From positions 1-9,148 of the forward strand of contig JALOSP010000027.1 of NCBI GenBank assembly GCA_025458365.1: a stretch of 9,148 nt of DNA, read 5' to 3'. This DNA is from Hyphomonadaceae bacterium (GTDB lineage Bacteria; Pseudomonadota; Alphaproteobacteria; Caulobacterales; Aquidulcibacteraceae). The notes under the pieces are model-generated. The model searched no databases. It had not been told where the DNA came from and saw nothing but the letters and a program-made list of their open reading frames with translations. Position 1 is the first letter of the stretch. Each line of letters starts with the position of its first letter. The position numbers and the translations under genes are program-made. Of the stretch, positions 1 through 6,139 are shown one piece after another.

Positions 1-599
1 ATCAGCTTTTCCGGGAAATGAAATGGACCATAATTGTTTGAGCAATTGGTGACCATCACTGGCAGCCCATAGGTTTCGAACCAGGCCCGCGCCAGATGAT
101 CGCTAGCCGCCTTGGACGCGGAGTAGGGCGAATTGGGCGCATAAGGTGTTGTTTCGGTAAACTGGCCCTCTGCGCCGAGGCTGCCGTAAACCTCATCAGT
201 GGAGATATGAAGGAAGCGGAAGGTTTGGGGCCGACGCTCCTCGATCCAGTAGCTGCGTGCCGCGTCGAGCAACTCGTAGGTTCCGGTGACGTTGGTCGCG
301 ATAAAGGCACCTGGCGCGTCGATAGAGCGGTCAACATGGCTCTCTGCGGCCAGATGCATAACGGCGTCAGGCCGGTGGGTGGCAAAAATGCGTTTGAGGG
401 CCGCAGCGTCACGAATATCTGCATGCTCAAAAGCATAAGCGGGGCAGTCTGCCACGCTAGCAACATTGTCCAGGCAGGCTGCATAGGTGAGTGCATCGAT
501 GTTGACCACCTGATAGCCGCGCGCGATGGCGAGCCGAACCACAGCCGACCCGATAAACCCAGCGCCGCCGGTAACCAAAATTTTTTGCTTCGCGCTCAT
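1..599 (-). CDS. rfbB: dTDP-glucose 4,6-dehydratase, partial (3' part beyond the left edge)
   Basis: This enzyme converts dTDP-glucose to dTDP-4-keto-6-deoxyglucose, the committed step towards dTDP-rhamnose and related sugars for surface polysaccharide, in the cytoplasm with NAD+. About 199 N-terminal residues are present and open to the edge; the family is usually about 350 long, so this is an edge truncation and not a broken gene. Visible are the Rossmann NAD motif TGGAGFIG (residues 10-17), [11 protein letters not shown] (82-92), the catalytic STDEVYG (133-139, with the Asp-Glu acid/base pair), the YSASK active-site Tyr/Lys (159-163), and NCSNNYGP near the edge. I start at the ATG read at 599-597, which places the family's usual short lead before the glycine motif. 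An in-frame ATG three codons upstream (608-606) is possible, and neither has a strong ribosome binding site. Further sugar genes such as rfbA, rfbC or rfbD may continue to the left, but that is inference. The family assignment is near certain. Confidence 0.95.
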   Translation of the reverse strand, partial: MSAKQKILVTGGAGFIGSAVVRLAIARGYQVVNIDALTYAACLDNVASVADCPAYAFEHADIRDAAALKRIFATHRPDAVMHLAAESHVDRSIDAPGAFIATNVTGTYELLDAARSYWIEERRPQTFRFLHISTDEVYGSLGAEGQFTETTPYAPNSPYSASKAASDHLARAWFETYGLPVMVTNCSNNYGPFHFPEKL

Positions 600-620
600 G
601 AACTTCATCTCATTTTTGGA

Positions 621-649
621 ATTGCTTTTGACGGCCCATCACCTGTCAA
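621..649 (-). promoter_or_regulatory. Possible promoter of rfbB
   Basis: On the minus strand a perfect TTGACA hexamer (644-649) is followed after 17 bases by AGCAAT (621-626), a weak -10 match, 12 bases before the upstream alternative ATG (608) and 21 bases before the preferred start at 599. The -35 and the spacing are good and the -10 is poor. A perfect inverted repeat lies directly upstream (663-688). This is a pattern match only. Confidence 0.35.
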
Positions 650-662
650 CCAGGCAAGTGGG

Positions 663-688
663 AAGGCCTGTAAATTGCTACAGGCCTT
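663..688. repeat. Perfect 10-bp inverted repeat upstream of rfbB
   Basis: The arms aaggcctgta (663-672) and tacaggcctt (679-688) are exact reverse complements around a 6-base spacer. No T-rich run follows on either strand, so an intrinsic terminator is unlikely. It sits about 14 bases upstream of the candidate -35 of rfbB, a fitting place for a regulator site, or it could be a relic of mobile-element insertion. The repeat itself is certain; its role is not known. Confidence 0.8.
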
Positions 689-804
689 GCAACTTCAGTT
701 TCTGCGGCTGTTTCAATGCGATCGATGACGCCATCCGGACTCTAGCCTGCTTGCACAGCAGGTTGAACCGCCCCGCGTTTGCCGGAGGCTGGTTCATTTG
801 AGCT

Positions 805-1030
805 CTACGCTGCCACTGGCGTGGCTTCAAGGGAGAGATAGTAGTTTGCCTCCGGCCTCGGCGGGCTGGGGTGAGGTAGCGAAGCCATGCCGGGGGCATG
901 GCACCCAACGAACGCCGATGGGCTCAATCAGGCGGCAGGTCTTGAACCAGTCGACCCATTTCAGCGGCGCCAGTTCGACCTGTTCGCACACGCGCCATGG
1001 TCCTCCTCGATGGATCACTTCGGCCAGCGC
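805..1030 (-). pseudogene. Degenerate 3' end of an IS3-family transposase (orfB)
   Basis: This is a remnant of the DDE integrase-type OrfB transposase. In one minus-strand frame, ALAE (1019-1030) runs directly into EVIHRGGPWR, and further on WVDWFKTCRLIEPIG occupies 914-958. These match the well-known IS3-family C-terminal signature, typically EVIHRRGPWR and WVDWFNNRRLLEPIG. The match then resumes in a different frame as EANYYLSLEATPVAA followed by TAG (805-852), which corresponds to the family's extreme C-terminus. A frameshift or small rearrangement therefore lies between 853 and 913. Compared with the family, about nine residues between ALAE and EVIHR are missing. Neither the catalytic D and D residues upstream nor orfA is present, so the copy is dead. 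The sequence at about 760-800, after the stop, resembles the usual 3' flank of such elements. The identification is from remembered family motifs, with no search. Confidence 0.75.
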
Positions 1031-1040
1031 GGTCATGACC

Positions 1041-1220
1041 AGCAACAACTGCGCTTTGGACCGGGCATGGACTTTCTGCGGGGTCGAACCACTCGGTATT
1101 GGCTTAGATCAAATTCAAAAGTTTGGTCCGCAACTTCGTTTCCATTCGCACCGAAACGCCCACCAGCCCGACCGCAAGCGGGTGAACTCTCGGAAGGGTC
1201 ATAGCAAGTTCTGTTGACGG
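1041..1220. other. Spacer between two transposase remnants, no recognised gene
   Basis: No reading frame here looks like a known protein, and the frames carry stops or low-quality peptides. It lies between the IS3-like and the IS630-like remnants and is probably decayed mobile-element DNA or a third, unrecognised fragment. Nothing in it supports a functional gene. Confidence 0.5.
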
Positions 1221-1354
1221 CTACCTGCATGCCCATTGCCACCGTCCCAGCGACATGATGGCGACGGCTGATCGATAAGGGCATGTTTGGTGAAGCTGCA
1301 GTGGTCAAGGATGTCGGCGTCGGGTTTGAAGATCCGGTCCGACAGCCATTTCTT
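1221..1354 (-). pseudogene. Degenerate 3' end of an IS630-family transposase
   Basis: The minus strand encodes KKWLSDRIFKPDADILDHC followed shortly by ALIDQP (1265-1354). This resembles the C-terminal region of IS630-family DDE transposases, which typically read NWLSNRIF, then DILDHCCDAWN, then LIDQPWRIMS. The match continues in another frame as AIMSLGRWQWACR ending in TAG (1221-1262), equivalent to the family's IMSIGLRDWAH-type end. A shift of one or two bases around 1263-1264 therefore breaks the frame. The N-terminal helix-turn-helix and the DDE catalytic core are absent, so only the last 40 or so codons of a transposase of about 340 residues survive. It comes from a different family than the neighbouring IS3 remnant, so there were at least two insertions. 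The identification rests on remembered motifs. Confidence 0.65.
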
Positions 1355-1385
1355 GGGTATCCCGCGCTGACCTTGCACAGTGATC

Positions 1386-1409
1386 TGTGTCTTGCGACGG
1401 CAAGACACA
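1386..1409. repeat. Perfect 10-bp inverted repeat with a 4-base loop
   Basis: The arms tgtgtcttgc (1386-1395) and gcaagacaca (1400-1409) pair exactly around gacg. There is no T-run on either side. It lies between the rpsU terminator and the IS630 remnant, so it could be a second, backup termination hairpin, an element end, or a processing site. The structure is certain and the function is open. Confidence 0.75.
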
Positions 1410-1418
1410 ATACCCGCC

Positions 1419-1455
1419 GAAAATAAAAGCCGCCGCAGGGCGACCCCGCGGCGGT
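1419..1455 (-). terminator. Intrinsic terminator of rpsU
   Basis: Reading on the minus strand, a GC-rich stem (CCGCCGC with its partner GCGGCGG, extended inward by GGG/CCC around a short loop) is followed at once by a T-rich tract, TTTTATTTTC. This is a textbook Rho-independent terminator about 45 bases after the rpsU stop. Confidence 0.85.
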
Positions 1456-1468
1456 TCTTCAAAACAAG

Positions 1469-1500
1469 GTCGTGCACCGGAGCGGCCGGTGCAGCACGAC
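1469..1500 (-). other. Hairpin starting at the rpsU stop codon
   Basis: On the plus strand, gtcgtgcaccgg (1469-1480) pairs with ccggtgcagcacgac (1486-1500) with a three-base bulge. The stem begins at the last base of the rpsU TAG codon and lies upstream of the true terminator. It has no T-run of its own and may protect the mRNA 3' end or add to termination. Confidence 0.6.
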
Positions 1501-1730
1501 TACATGCGGCCGACGAGACCTTCGCGCTGCGCACGCTTGCGCTGCAGCTTGCGGGTGCGGCGCACGGCTTCGGCTTCCTCGCGAGCGCGCTTTTCAGACG
1601 GCTTCTCGAAGTGGTTGCGACGCTTCATTTCGCGGAAGGTGCCTTCACGCTGCATCTTCTTTTTCAGTGCTTTCAACGCCTGATCGACGTTGTTGTCACG
1701 CACGAGAATCTGTACCAGGGGAGCCCCCAT
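1500..1730 (-). CDS. rpsU: 30S ribosomal protein S21
   Basis: S21 is a small basic protein of the 30S platform, close to the 3' end of 16S rRNA, involved in translation initiation. The product is 76 residues and carries the family signature [20 protein letters not shown] near the N-terminus, then [20 protein letters not shown] and a strongly basic C-terminal helix rich in Arg and Lys. The length matches alphaproteobacterial S21. I chose the ATG at 1730, giving MGAPLVQIL; a GTG directly before it (1733) is possible. Both give a few residues more than the shorter form beginning near VQIL, and no clear ribosome binding site decides the matter. The gene is divergent from the COQ9-family gene and is followed by a strong intrinsic terminator, so it is probably monocistronic. 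Confidence 0.95.
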   Translation of the reverse strand: MGAPLVQILVRDNNVDQALKALKKKMQREGTFREMKRRNHFEKPSEKRAREEAEAVRRTRKLQRKRAQREGLVGRM

Positions 1731-1766
1731 CACTGTTAAATTTGCGAATTTCGAAACAGCCGCGTG

Positions 1767-1778
1767 GGTGCATGCACC
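1767..1778. promoter_or_regulatory. 12-bp perfect palindrome in the rpsU/COQ9 divergent region
   Basis: The sequence ggtgcatgcacc is its own reverse complement with no spacer. It lies in the only space available for the divergent promoters of rpsU and the COQ9 gene, so it is a candidate protein-binding site. I could not find convincing -35/-10 pairs on either strand nearby. Confidence 0.35.
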
Positions 1779-1872
1779 AGTGGGCCGCTGTCACGGGCGG
1801 TCTCTAGTCATGGAAAACGCAAAAGTCCACCCACCGGGCTGACTCTATGCGCGCCACCTGCCAAGTGACCGC

Positions 1873-2580
1873 ATGGACGGACACAGCACTCAGCACTATC
1901 TTGCCCGCATGACCCAAGCATCCAAAGACGATACCGACACCGCCGCCGATCTGACCTGGCGCCTGCTCGATGCCATGTTGGCCGAGGCACCGTTTTCCGG
2001 CTGGAGCCGCTCTGGACTGCGCCGCGCGACCCGCGATGCCGGGTTGAGTGAAGGTGAAGCGTTGATTGCAGCACCCCGCGGTGTGATCGACCTGCTTGAT
2101 GCCTGGCATGTGCAGGCAGACACTGCGATGGTGGCTGCCGTGCAGGATGCAGCCGGGCAGAAAATCCGGGTCCGGGCAACACTGGCGGTCCGCACCCGGC
2201 TGGAAGCCATTGCCGCCCACAAGGAAGCGGCCAGACGCGCGGCGATCACGCTGGCGCTGCCCGGCAATGCGCCTGAAGCGGTCAAGATGGGCTGGCGCAC
2301 TGCCGACCTGGCCTGGCGGGCGATGGGCGACACCGCGACGGATTTCAACTGGTATACCAAGCGCACCATTCTTGCCGGCGTGTTCACCACCACTTTTGCC
2401 TTCTGGCTGCAGGACGACAGCACCGATCACGCCGACACCTGGGCCTTTCTCGACCGGCGCATTGAAAACGTGATGCAGTTCGAGAAGGTCAAGGCCAAGG
2501 TGAACGAGATGCGGGCAAAGCTGCCCGACCCGGTAGGGTTGTTGACTGCGCTGCGCTATGGGCGCCAGCCCAGACCTTGA
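1873..2580 (+). CDS. COQ9 family protein (ubiquinone biosynthesis)
   Basis: COQ9 proteins have a TetR-like helical fold that binds lipids and quinone intermediates. In eukaryotes they help the COQ7 hydroxylase step of ubiquinone synthesis; alphaproteobacterial homologues are presumed to do likewise. The product is 235 residues. It shows the family core near the C-terminus: TDFNWYTKRTILAGVFTTT (156-174), FAFWLQDDS (175-183) and TWAFLDRRIENVMQFEK (189-205). The N-terminal half contains the WSRSGLRRATRDAGLSEGE segment, which resembles the degenerate helix-turn-helix of the fold. I see no signal peptide or membrane segment. The start at 1873 is uncertain because an in-frame ATG at 1909 would remove 12 residues and neither has a good ribosome binding site. 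The gene stands alone, divergent from rpsU, a pairing that I recall from other alphaproteobacteria. Confidence 0.9.
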   Translation: MDGHSTQHYLARMTQASKDDTDTAADLTWRLLDAMLAEAPFSGWSRSGLRRATRDAGLSEGEALIAAPRGVIDLLDAWHVQADTAMVAAVQDAAGQKIRVRATLAVRTRLEAIAAHKEAARRAAITLALPGNAPEAVKMGWRTADLAWRAMGDTATDFNWYTKRTILAGVFTTTFAFWLQDDSTDHADTWAFLDRRIENVMQFEKVKAKVNEMRAKLPDPVGLLTALRYGRQPRP

Positions 2581-2767
2581 ACCCGGCGATCGCACGCCTC
2601 CCGGCATGCTTTGACAGACACTGAGGTCTGCGCGCCGGGCCGGTGTCGCGTCCGAACCGCAGCGTCGGAACTCCTCGAGTATCAGCAGGGACCGACTATA
2701 CATGCCGCAAACGCGTGATCCGGGGTAGCGAAATCCAATGTGGCGAATTCTGACCTGCCCAACGCGG
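2581..2767. other. Gene-free gap between two convergent genes
   Basis: This gap separates the converging ends of the COQ9 gene and the Excalibur-domain gene. I see only short weak dyads (for example cagac/gtctg near 2614-2629), no hairpin with a T-run, no RNA gene and no credible small ORF. Confidence 0.5.
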
Positions 2768-3112
2768 TCACTCCCCGTGGTAAGGCTCACAGGCCACGCC
2801 ATCCCCGTCTATGTCCATGGAGTCTGAATAACCCGGCTCACCCCGATAGATCGGCGCCGTGCCCGCCGCCCTTGCCTGATTGCAACCAGACCAAAGATCT
2901 CCAGTCTGTGGCGGACGCAACCGTGCCAACCCGATCTCTGCGGCAATAGTCCTGAACTGTTCAAAGAGGCCATTCGAGCCCGGGGGTGCCGGTTTTGACT
3001 TGTCGACCAGCACGGCAGCGACAATGAACCCGAGAATCGCCACAGCGAGCAAAACCTCCCGTACATCAAACCGACGGCGGGCGTAGCGACGAATGCGAGA
3101 AGGATAACGCAT
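2768..3112 (-). CDS. Membrane-anchored Excalibur calcium-binding domain protein
   Basis: The product has 114 residues: a short Arg-rich cytoplasmic N-terminus (RRYARRRFDVRE, residues 8-19), one hydrophobic segment (about 19-36, VLLAVAILGFIVAAVLV), a linker, and a C-terminal Excalibur domain (about 75-109). That domain reads CNQARAAGTAPIYRGEPGY and then DIDGDGVACE, with Asp100, Asp102, Asp104 and Glu109 arranged like an EF-hand loop and Cys77/Cys108 able to form a disulfide. The positive-inside rule places the Excalibur domain in the periplasm. Family knowledge says Excalibur domains are extracellular calcium-binding modules often attached to nucleases or surface proteins; here there is no attached enzyme, so the function is unknown. 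The start at 3112 gives a sensible anchor, but no Shine-Dalgarno sequence is seen. The gene is divergent from miaB across 131 bases. A TTGACA at 3134-3139 on the minus strand lacks a convincing -10. Confidence 0.85.
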   Translation of the reverse strand: MRYPSRIRRYARRRFDVREVLLAVAILGFIVAAVLVDKSKPAPPGSNGLFEQFRTIAAEIGLARLRPPQTGDLWSGCNQARAAGTAPIYRGEPGYSDSMDIDGDGVACEPYHGE

Positions 3113-3243
3113 ATCGATGACTTACGCGGCTGGTGTCAAGAGTCCGGTTGTGGAACCTGCTCAATTTTAGTGTCCTGCCGCCAAACGCCCCGCCCGCATC
3201 AAAGCCATGGAAACCCGCGGCCGTTTCGGATAAAGCGCCAGCC

Positions 3244-4689
3244 ATGACAAACACGCATGATCCAGAGCAAATGATCGTAACCCGGGCCGCCGAGGGCGAT
3301 ACCGGCGCGGGCGCGACCAAGTCGGTCTATATCCAGACTTACGGCTGTCAGATGAATGTCTATGACAGCGAGCGGATGCGCGATGTGCTGCGCCCGCTGG
3401 GCTATGGCCCGGCCACCACGCCGGCCGGGGCCGATCTGGTGGTGTTGAACACCTGCCACATCCGCGAAAAGGCTACGGAGAAGGTCTATTCCGAGATCGG
3501 CCGGATCAAGGAATTGAAGGACGCCAAGGCCGCGACAGGCGGCCAGATGAAGCTCGTCATTGCCGGATGCGTGGCCCAGGCCGAAGGCGAGGAGATCATG
3601 CGCCGGGCACCGGCGGTGGATCTGGTGGTGGGGCCGCAAGCCTACCACAAGCTACCCGAGCTGATTGCGCGCACGGCCCGGGCGACGGGCGAGCGGCTGG
3701 AAACCAGCTTTGATGCGGTGGAAAAGTTCGATTCCCTGCCCGTCCGTCGCGAGGCCGACGGACCGACCGCGTTCGTGTCAGTGCAGGAGGGTTGTGACAA
3801 GTTCTGTTCCTTCTGTGTGGTGCCCTATACGCGCGGGGCCGAATATTCGCGCGGTGCTGATGCGATCCTGGCCGAAGTGCGCAATCTGGCAGCCCAAGGC
3901 GTGCGCGAGGTCACGTTGCTGGGGCAAAACGTGAATGCCTGGCATGGCGCTGCGCCGAAGCTCGATGGGGGGGGCATCTGGGGCCTTGCGCGGCTGGCCG
4001 AGGAGATCGCCAAGGTCGGCGGGATCGCGCGCATCCGCTACACAACCAGCCACCCGCAGGATATGGATGATGAGTTGATCGCCGCGCATGGCAGCAATCC
4101 AGCCCTGATGCCGTATCTGCATTTGCCGGTTCAGTCCGGCTCAGACCGGGTGTTGAAAGCCATGAACCGCAAGCATGGCCGGGACCGGTTTTTCGAGATT
4201 GTCGAGCGACTGCGCGCCGTTCGCCCAGATCTGGCCATGGCGTCTGACTTTATCGTCGGTTTCCCTGGCGAGACCGACCGGGATTTCGAAGACACGATGG
4301 ACCTTGTGCGCCGGGTCGGCTTTGCCGGGGCCTATTCGTTCAAATACTCGCGCAGGCCGGGCACGCCCGCCGCCGAGATGTATGGCCAGGTGCCTGAAGA
4401 GGTAAAGGATGCCCGCCTGCAGGCTTTGCAGGCCTTGCTGGTGGAGCAACAGAAAGCGTTCAATGCCTCGAAGGTCGGCACGACAATCCCGGTGCTGTTT
4501 ACCCACAAGGGTCGCAATCCCGGCCAGATCGCCGGACGCTCGCCCTGGCAGCAGGCGGTGCATTGCGACGGACCAGACAACCTGATCGGCCAGATCGCCG
4601 ATGTGACAGTTGTCGGGTCGAGCCAGAACTCGCTGAGTGGCACGCTGGCCTCGACCACGGTGATGGCCACGGCTACGGCTTTCGCATGA
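3244..4689 (+). CDS. miaB: tRNA-2-methylthio-N6-dimethylallyladenosine synthase (MiaB)
   Basis: MiaB is a radical-SAM enzyme with two iron-sulfur clusters that adds a methylthio group to i6A at position 37 of tRNAs reading UNN codons. The product is 481 residues. The N-terminal UPF0004 domain has its three cluster cysteines in TYGCQMN (Cys35), NTCHIREKA (Cys71) and AGCVAQA (Cys109). The radical-SAM core has the CxxxCxxC motif in GCDKFCSFCVVPYTRG (Cys184, Cys188, Cys191), then LLGQNVNAW, LHLPVQSGSDRVLKAMNR and DFIVGFPGET. A TRAM RNA-binding domain closes the protein (about 410-475). I chose ATG 3244. The frame is open to a GTG at 3133, but the extra 37 residues have no family character; ATG 3271 is the other option. 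It is the first gene of a five-gene plus-strand run, and its stop overlaps the next start by ATGA. A run of eight G (3967-3974) lies inside the radical-SAM domain. Confidence 0.97.
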   Translation: MTNTHDPEQMIVTRAAEGDTGAGATKSVYIQTYGCQMNVYDSERMRDVLRPLGYGPATTPAGADLVVLNTCHIREKATEKVYSEIGRIKELKDAKAATGGQMKLVIAGCVAQAEGEEIMRRAPAVDLVVGPQAYHKLPELIARTARATGERLETSFDAVEKFDSLPVRREADGPTAFVSVQEGCDKFCSFCVVPYTRGAEYSRGADAILAEVRNLAAQGVREVTLLGQNVNAWHGAAPKLDGGGIWGLARLAEEIAKVGGIARIRYTTSHPQDMDDELIAAHGSNPALMPYLHLPVQSGSDRVLKAMNRKHGRDRFFEIVERLRAVRPDLAMASDFIVGFPGETDRDFEDTMDLVRRVGFAGAYSFKYSRRPGTPAAEMYGQVPEEVKDARLQALQALLVEQQKAFNASKVGTTIPVLFTHKGRNPGQIAGRSPWQQAVHCDGPDNLIGQIADVTVVGSSQNSLSGTLASTTVMATATAFA

Positions 4690-5684
4690 CCGGAACCGGG
4701 ATCGTTTCCTTCGAGACCGCCAGCAACGATGCTCTGGCCCAGATCGCTGGCCCGGCACATCGCAATCTGGCCCTCCTGGAGCATGCGTTCGCCGTGCAGG
4801 CCCATGCCTCCGGTGGTGTGATCGAGATCAGTGGCGGCGACCAGCCAGGTCGCGAAATGGCGCTCTCGGCCTTGGCGTGGCTGGCGGAGCGGATCTTGGC
4901 CGGCGCTGTGGCAAGCGAGCCTGAAATGCGGGCGGCCATCCGGTTTGCCAAGGCCGGTGGCGATGGTGCCGACCAGTCTGACAGTGTGCGCGTACCGGGC
5001 CGCCGGGCACCGGTCACTGCGCGCACGCCGCGTCAGGCACGCTACCTCACTGCCCTGCGCAATCCGGCCAATGATCTGGTGTTTGGCGTGGGGCCAGCAG
5101 GCACCGGCAAGACGTTCCTGGCGGTTGCCGTTGCGGTGGCAGACCTGCTCGCGGGCAGGATTGCCCGGATCATCATCACCCGGCCTGCTGTGGAGGCTGG
5201 CGAGCGTCTGGGTTTCCTGCCGGGCGATCTGGAAGAGAAGATCGACCCCTATCTGCAGCCGGTCTGGGATGCGCTGCGCCAGTTCCTCGGCAATGCCCAG
5301 TTCGAACGGCGCAAGGCCGCAGGCGAGATCGAGATCGCGCCGCTGGCCTTCATGCGGGGGCGCACGCTGTCGGACGCCTTCGTGATTGTCGATGAAGCCC
5401 AGAATGCCACCCGGATGCAGATGAAGATGCTGCTGACGCGCCTGGGCGAAGGCTCGCGCATGGCGGTCAATGGCGATCCCAGCCAGATCGACCTGCCGCG
5501 CGCCAGCGATTCGGGTCTGGCCCACGCTCTGGGCCTGCTGAAGGAGGTTGAGGGCATCACAGTGGTTAGGTTTGGCGCTGAAGACGTGGTCCGCCATGCG
5601 CTGGTGGCCCGGATCGTGGCGGCTTACGAGGCTGAGAATCCGCCACGTGTGGACACAGACCGGCCCGAGGACACCGGGCCATGA
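4686..5684 (+). CDS. ybeZ: PhoH-like ATPase (PhoH/YbeZ family)
   Basis: This is a cytoplasmic P-loop ATPase of the PhoH family. YbeZ homologues work with the endonuclease YbeY in rRNA processing and ribosome quality control, and may have RNA helicase activity. The product is 332 residues, a normal family length. The Walker A motif is GPAGTGKT (136-143), followed by [20 protein letters not shown] (162-181), the Walker B strand [11 protein letters not shown] (232-242) with Asp236-Glu237, and the sensor-like [11 protein letters not shown] (261-271). The N-terminal 100 residues form the usual more variable region. The start ATG overlaps the miaB stop by ATGA, arguing for translational coupling, since no strong ribosome binding site is visible. 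The upstream extension of the frame to 4563 is miaB sequence in another frame and is rejected. The following ybeY gene supports the YbeZ identity over the other PhoH paralogue. Confidence 0.95.
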   Translation: MTGTGIVSFETASNDALAQIAGPAHRNLALLEHAFAVQAHASGGVIEISGGDQPGREMALSALAWLAERILAGAVASEPEMRAAIRFAKAGGDGADQSDSVRVPGRRAPVTARTPRQARYLTALRNPANDLVFGVGPAGTGKTFLAVAVAVADLLAGRIARIIITRPAVEAGERLGFLPGDLEEKIDPYLQPVWDALRQFLGNAQFERRKAAGEIEIAPLAFMRGRTLSDAFVIVDEAQNATRMQMKMLLTRLGEGSRMAVNGDPSQIDLPRASDSGLAHALGLLKEVEGITVVRFGAEDVVRHALVARIVAAYEAENPPRVDTDRPEDTGP

Positions 5685-6139
5685 CAGGCTTTGCGCTGGA
5701 TCTGTGTGTCGAGGATGAGGCTTGGGACGGTCATCTCGATGCGATCGGGCCGCTCGCGGTTGCGGTTGCGCATGAAGTCGCCGCCAGGATTGACGTGCCC
5801 GATCTTGAAGCCGCCGTGCTGCTCACATCCGATACTGCGGTCGCGGCCTTGAACGGCCAGTGGCGCGGCAAGCCTGGCCCGACCAATGTGCTGTCGTTTC
5901 CAGCACCGGAAGGGGCAGGCACGCTGGGCGATATTGCGCTGGCCCATGGCGTGATCGCGCGTGAGGCCGCGGCGCAAGGCAAGACTGTTCTGGACCATAC
6001 TGCACACCTGATGGTGCATGGCGTGCTGCATCTGTTAGGATATGATCACGAGGCTGACGATGAGGCAGCCGAGATGGAGGGGCTGGAAGTCGAGTGTCTT
6101 GCAGCACTGGGCATCGCCAACCCATATGAGGACCCATGA
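5681..6139 (+). CDS. ybeY: Endoribonuclease YbeY (16S rRNA maturation)
   Basis: YbeY is a zinc-dependent single-strand endoribonuclease needed for 16S rRNA 3' end maturation and for removal of defective 70S ribosomes. The product has 152 residues, the usual length. The zinc-binding signature is [11 protein letters not shown] (113-123), giving His113, His117 and His123 as ligands. The conserved TNVLSFP (68-74) and GDIAL (83-87) precede it, as in the family. A GAGG at 5667-5670 lies about ten bases before the start, and the ATG overlaps the phoH stop by ATGA. The order phoH-ybeY-corC is one of the most conserved bacterial gene strings and supports joint action of YbeZ and YbeY. Confidence 0.96.
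   Translation: MTGFALDLCVEDEAWDGHLDAIGPLAVAVAHEVAARIDVPDLEAAVLLTSDTAVAALNGQWRGKPGPTNVLSFPAPEGAGTLGDIALAHGVIAREAAAQGKTVLDHTAHLMVHGVLHLLGYDHEADDEAAEMEGLEVECLAALGIANPYEDP

Noticed and set aside
96..728. Open frame of 210 codons on the plus strand
   Set aside because: It is antisense to rfbB, whose catalytic and NAD-binding motifs are on the minus strand.
798..1217. Plus-strand open frame of 139 codons in the gap before rpsU
   Set aside because: It runs antisense to the IS3 and IS630 transposase remnants, and its peptide shows no motif or ribosome binding site.
1804..2802. Long open frame of 332 codons on the minus strand
   Set aside because: It lies opposite the COQ9-family gene, has no recognisable motif, and shows the composition expected of the complement of a high-GC gene. 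COQ9 motifs on the plus strand are unambiguous.
3133..3243. Upstream extension of MiaB from a GTG
   Set aside because: The 37 added residues do not look like the MiaB N-terminus and there is no better ribosome binding site; the ATG at 3244 gives a normal family length.
4332..5597. Open frame of 421 codons on the minus strand across miaB and phoH
   Set aside because: It spans the junction of two well-identified plus-strand genes and contains no family signature, so it is a shadow of GC-rich coding sequence.
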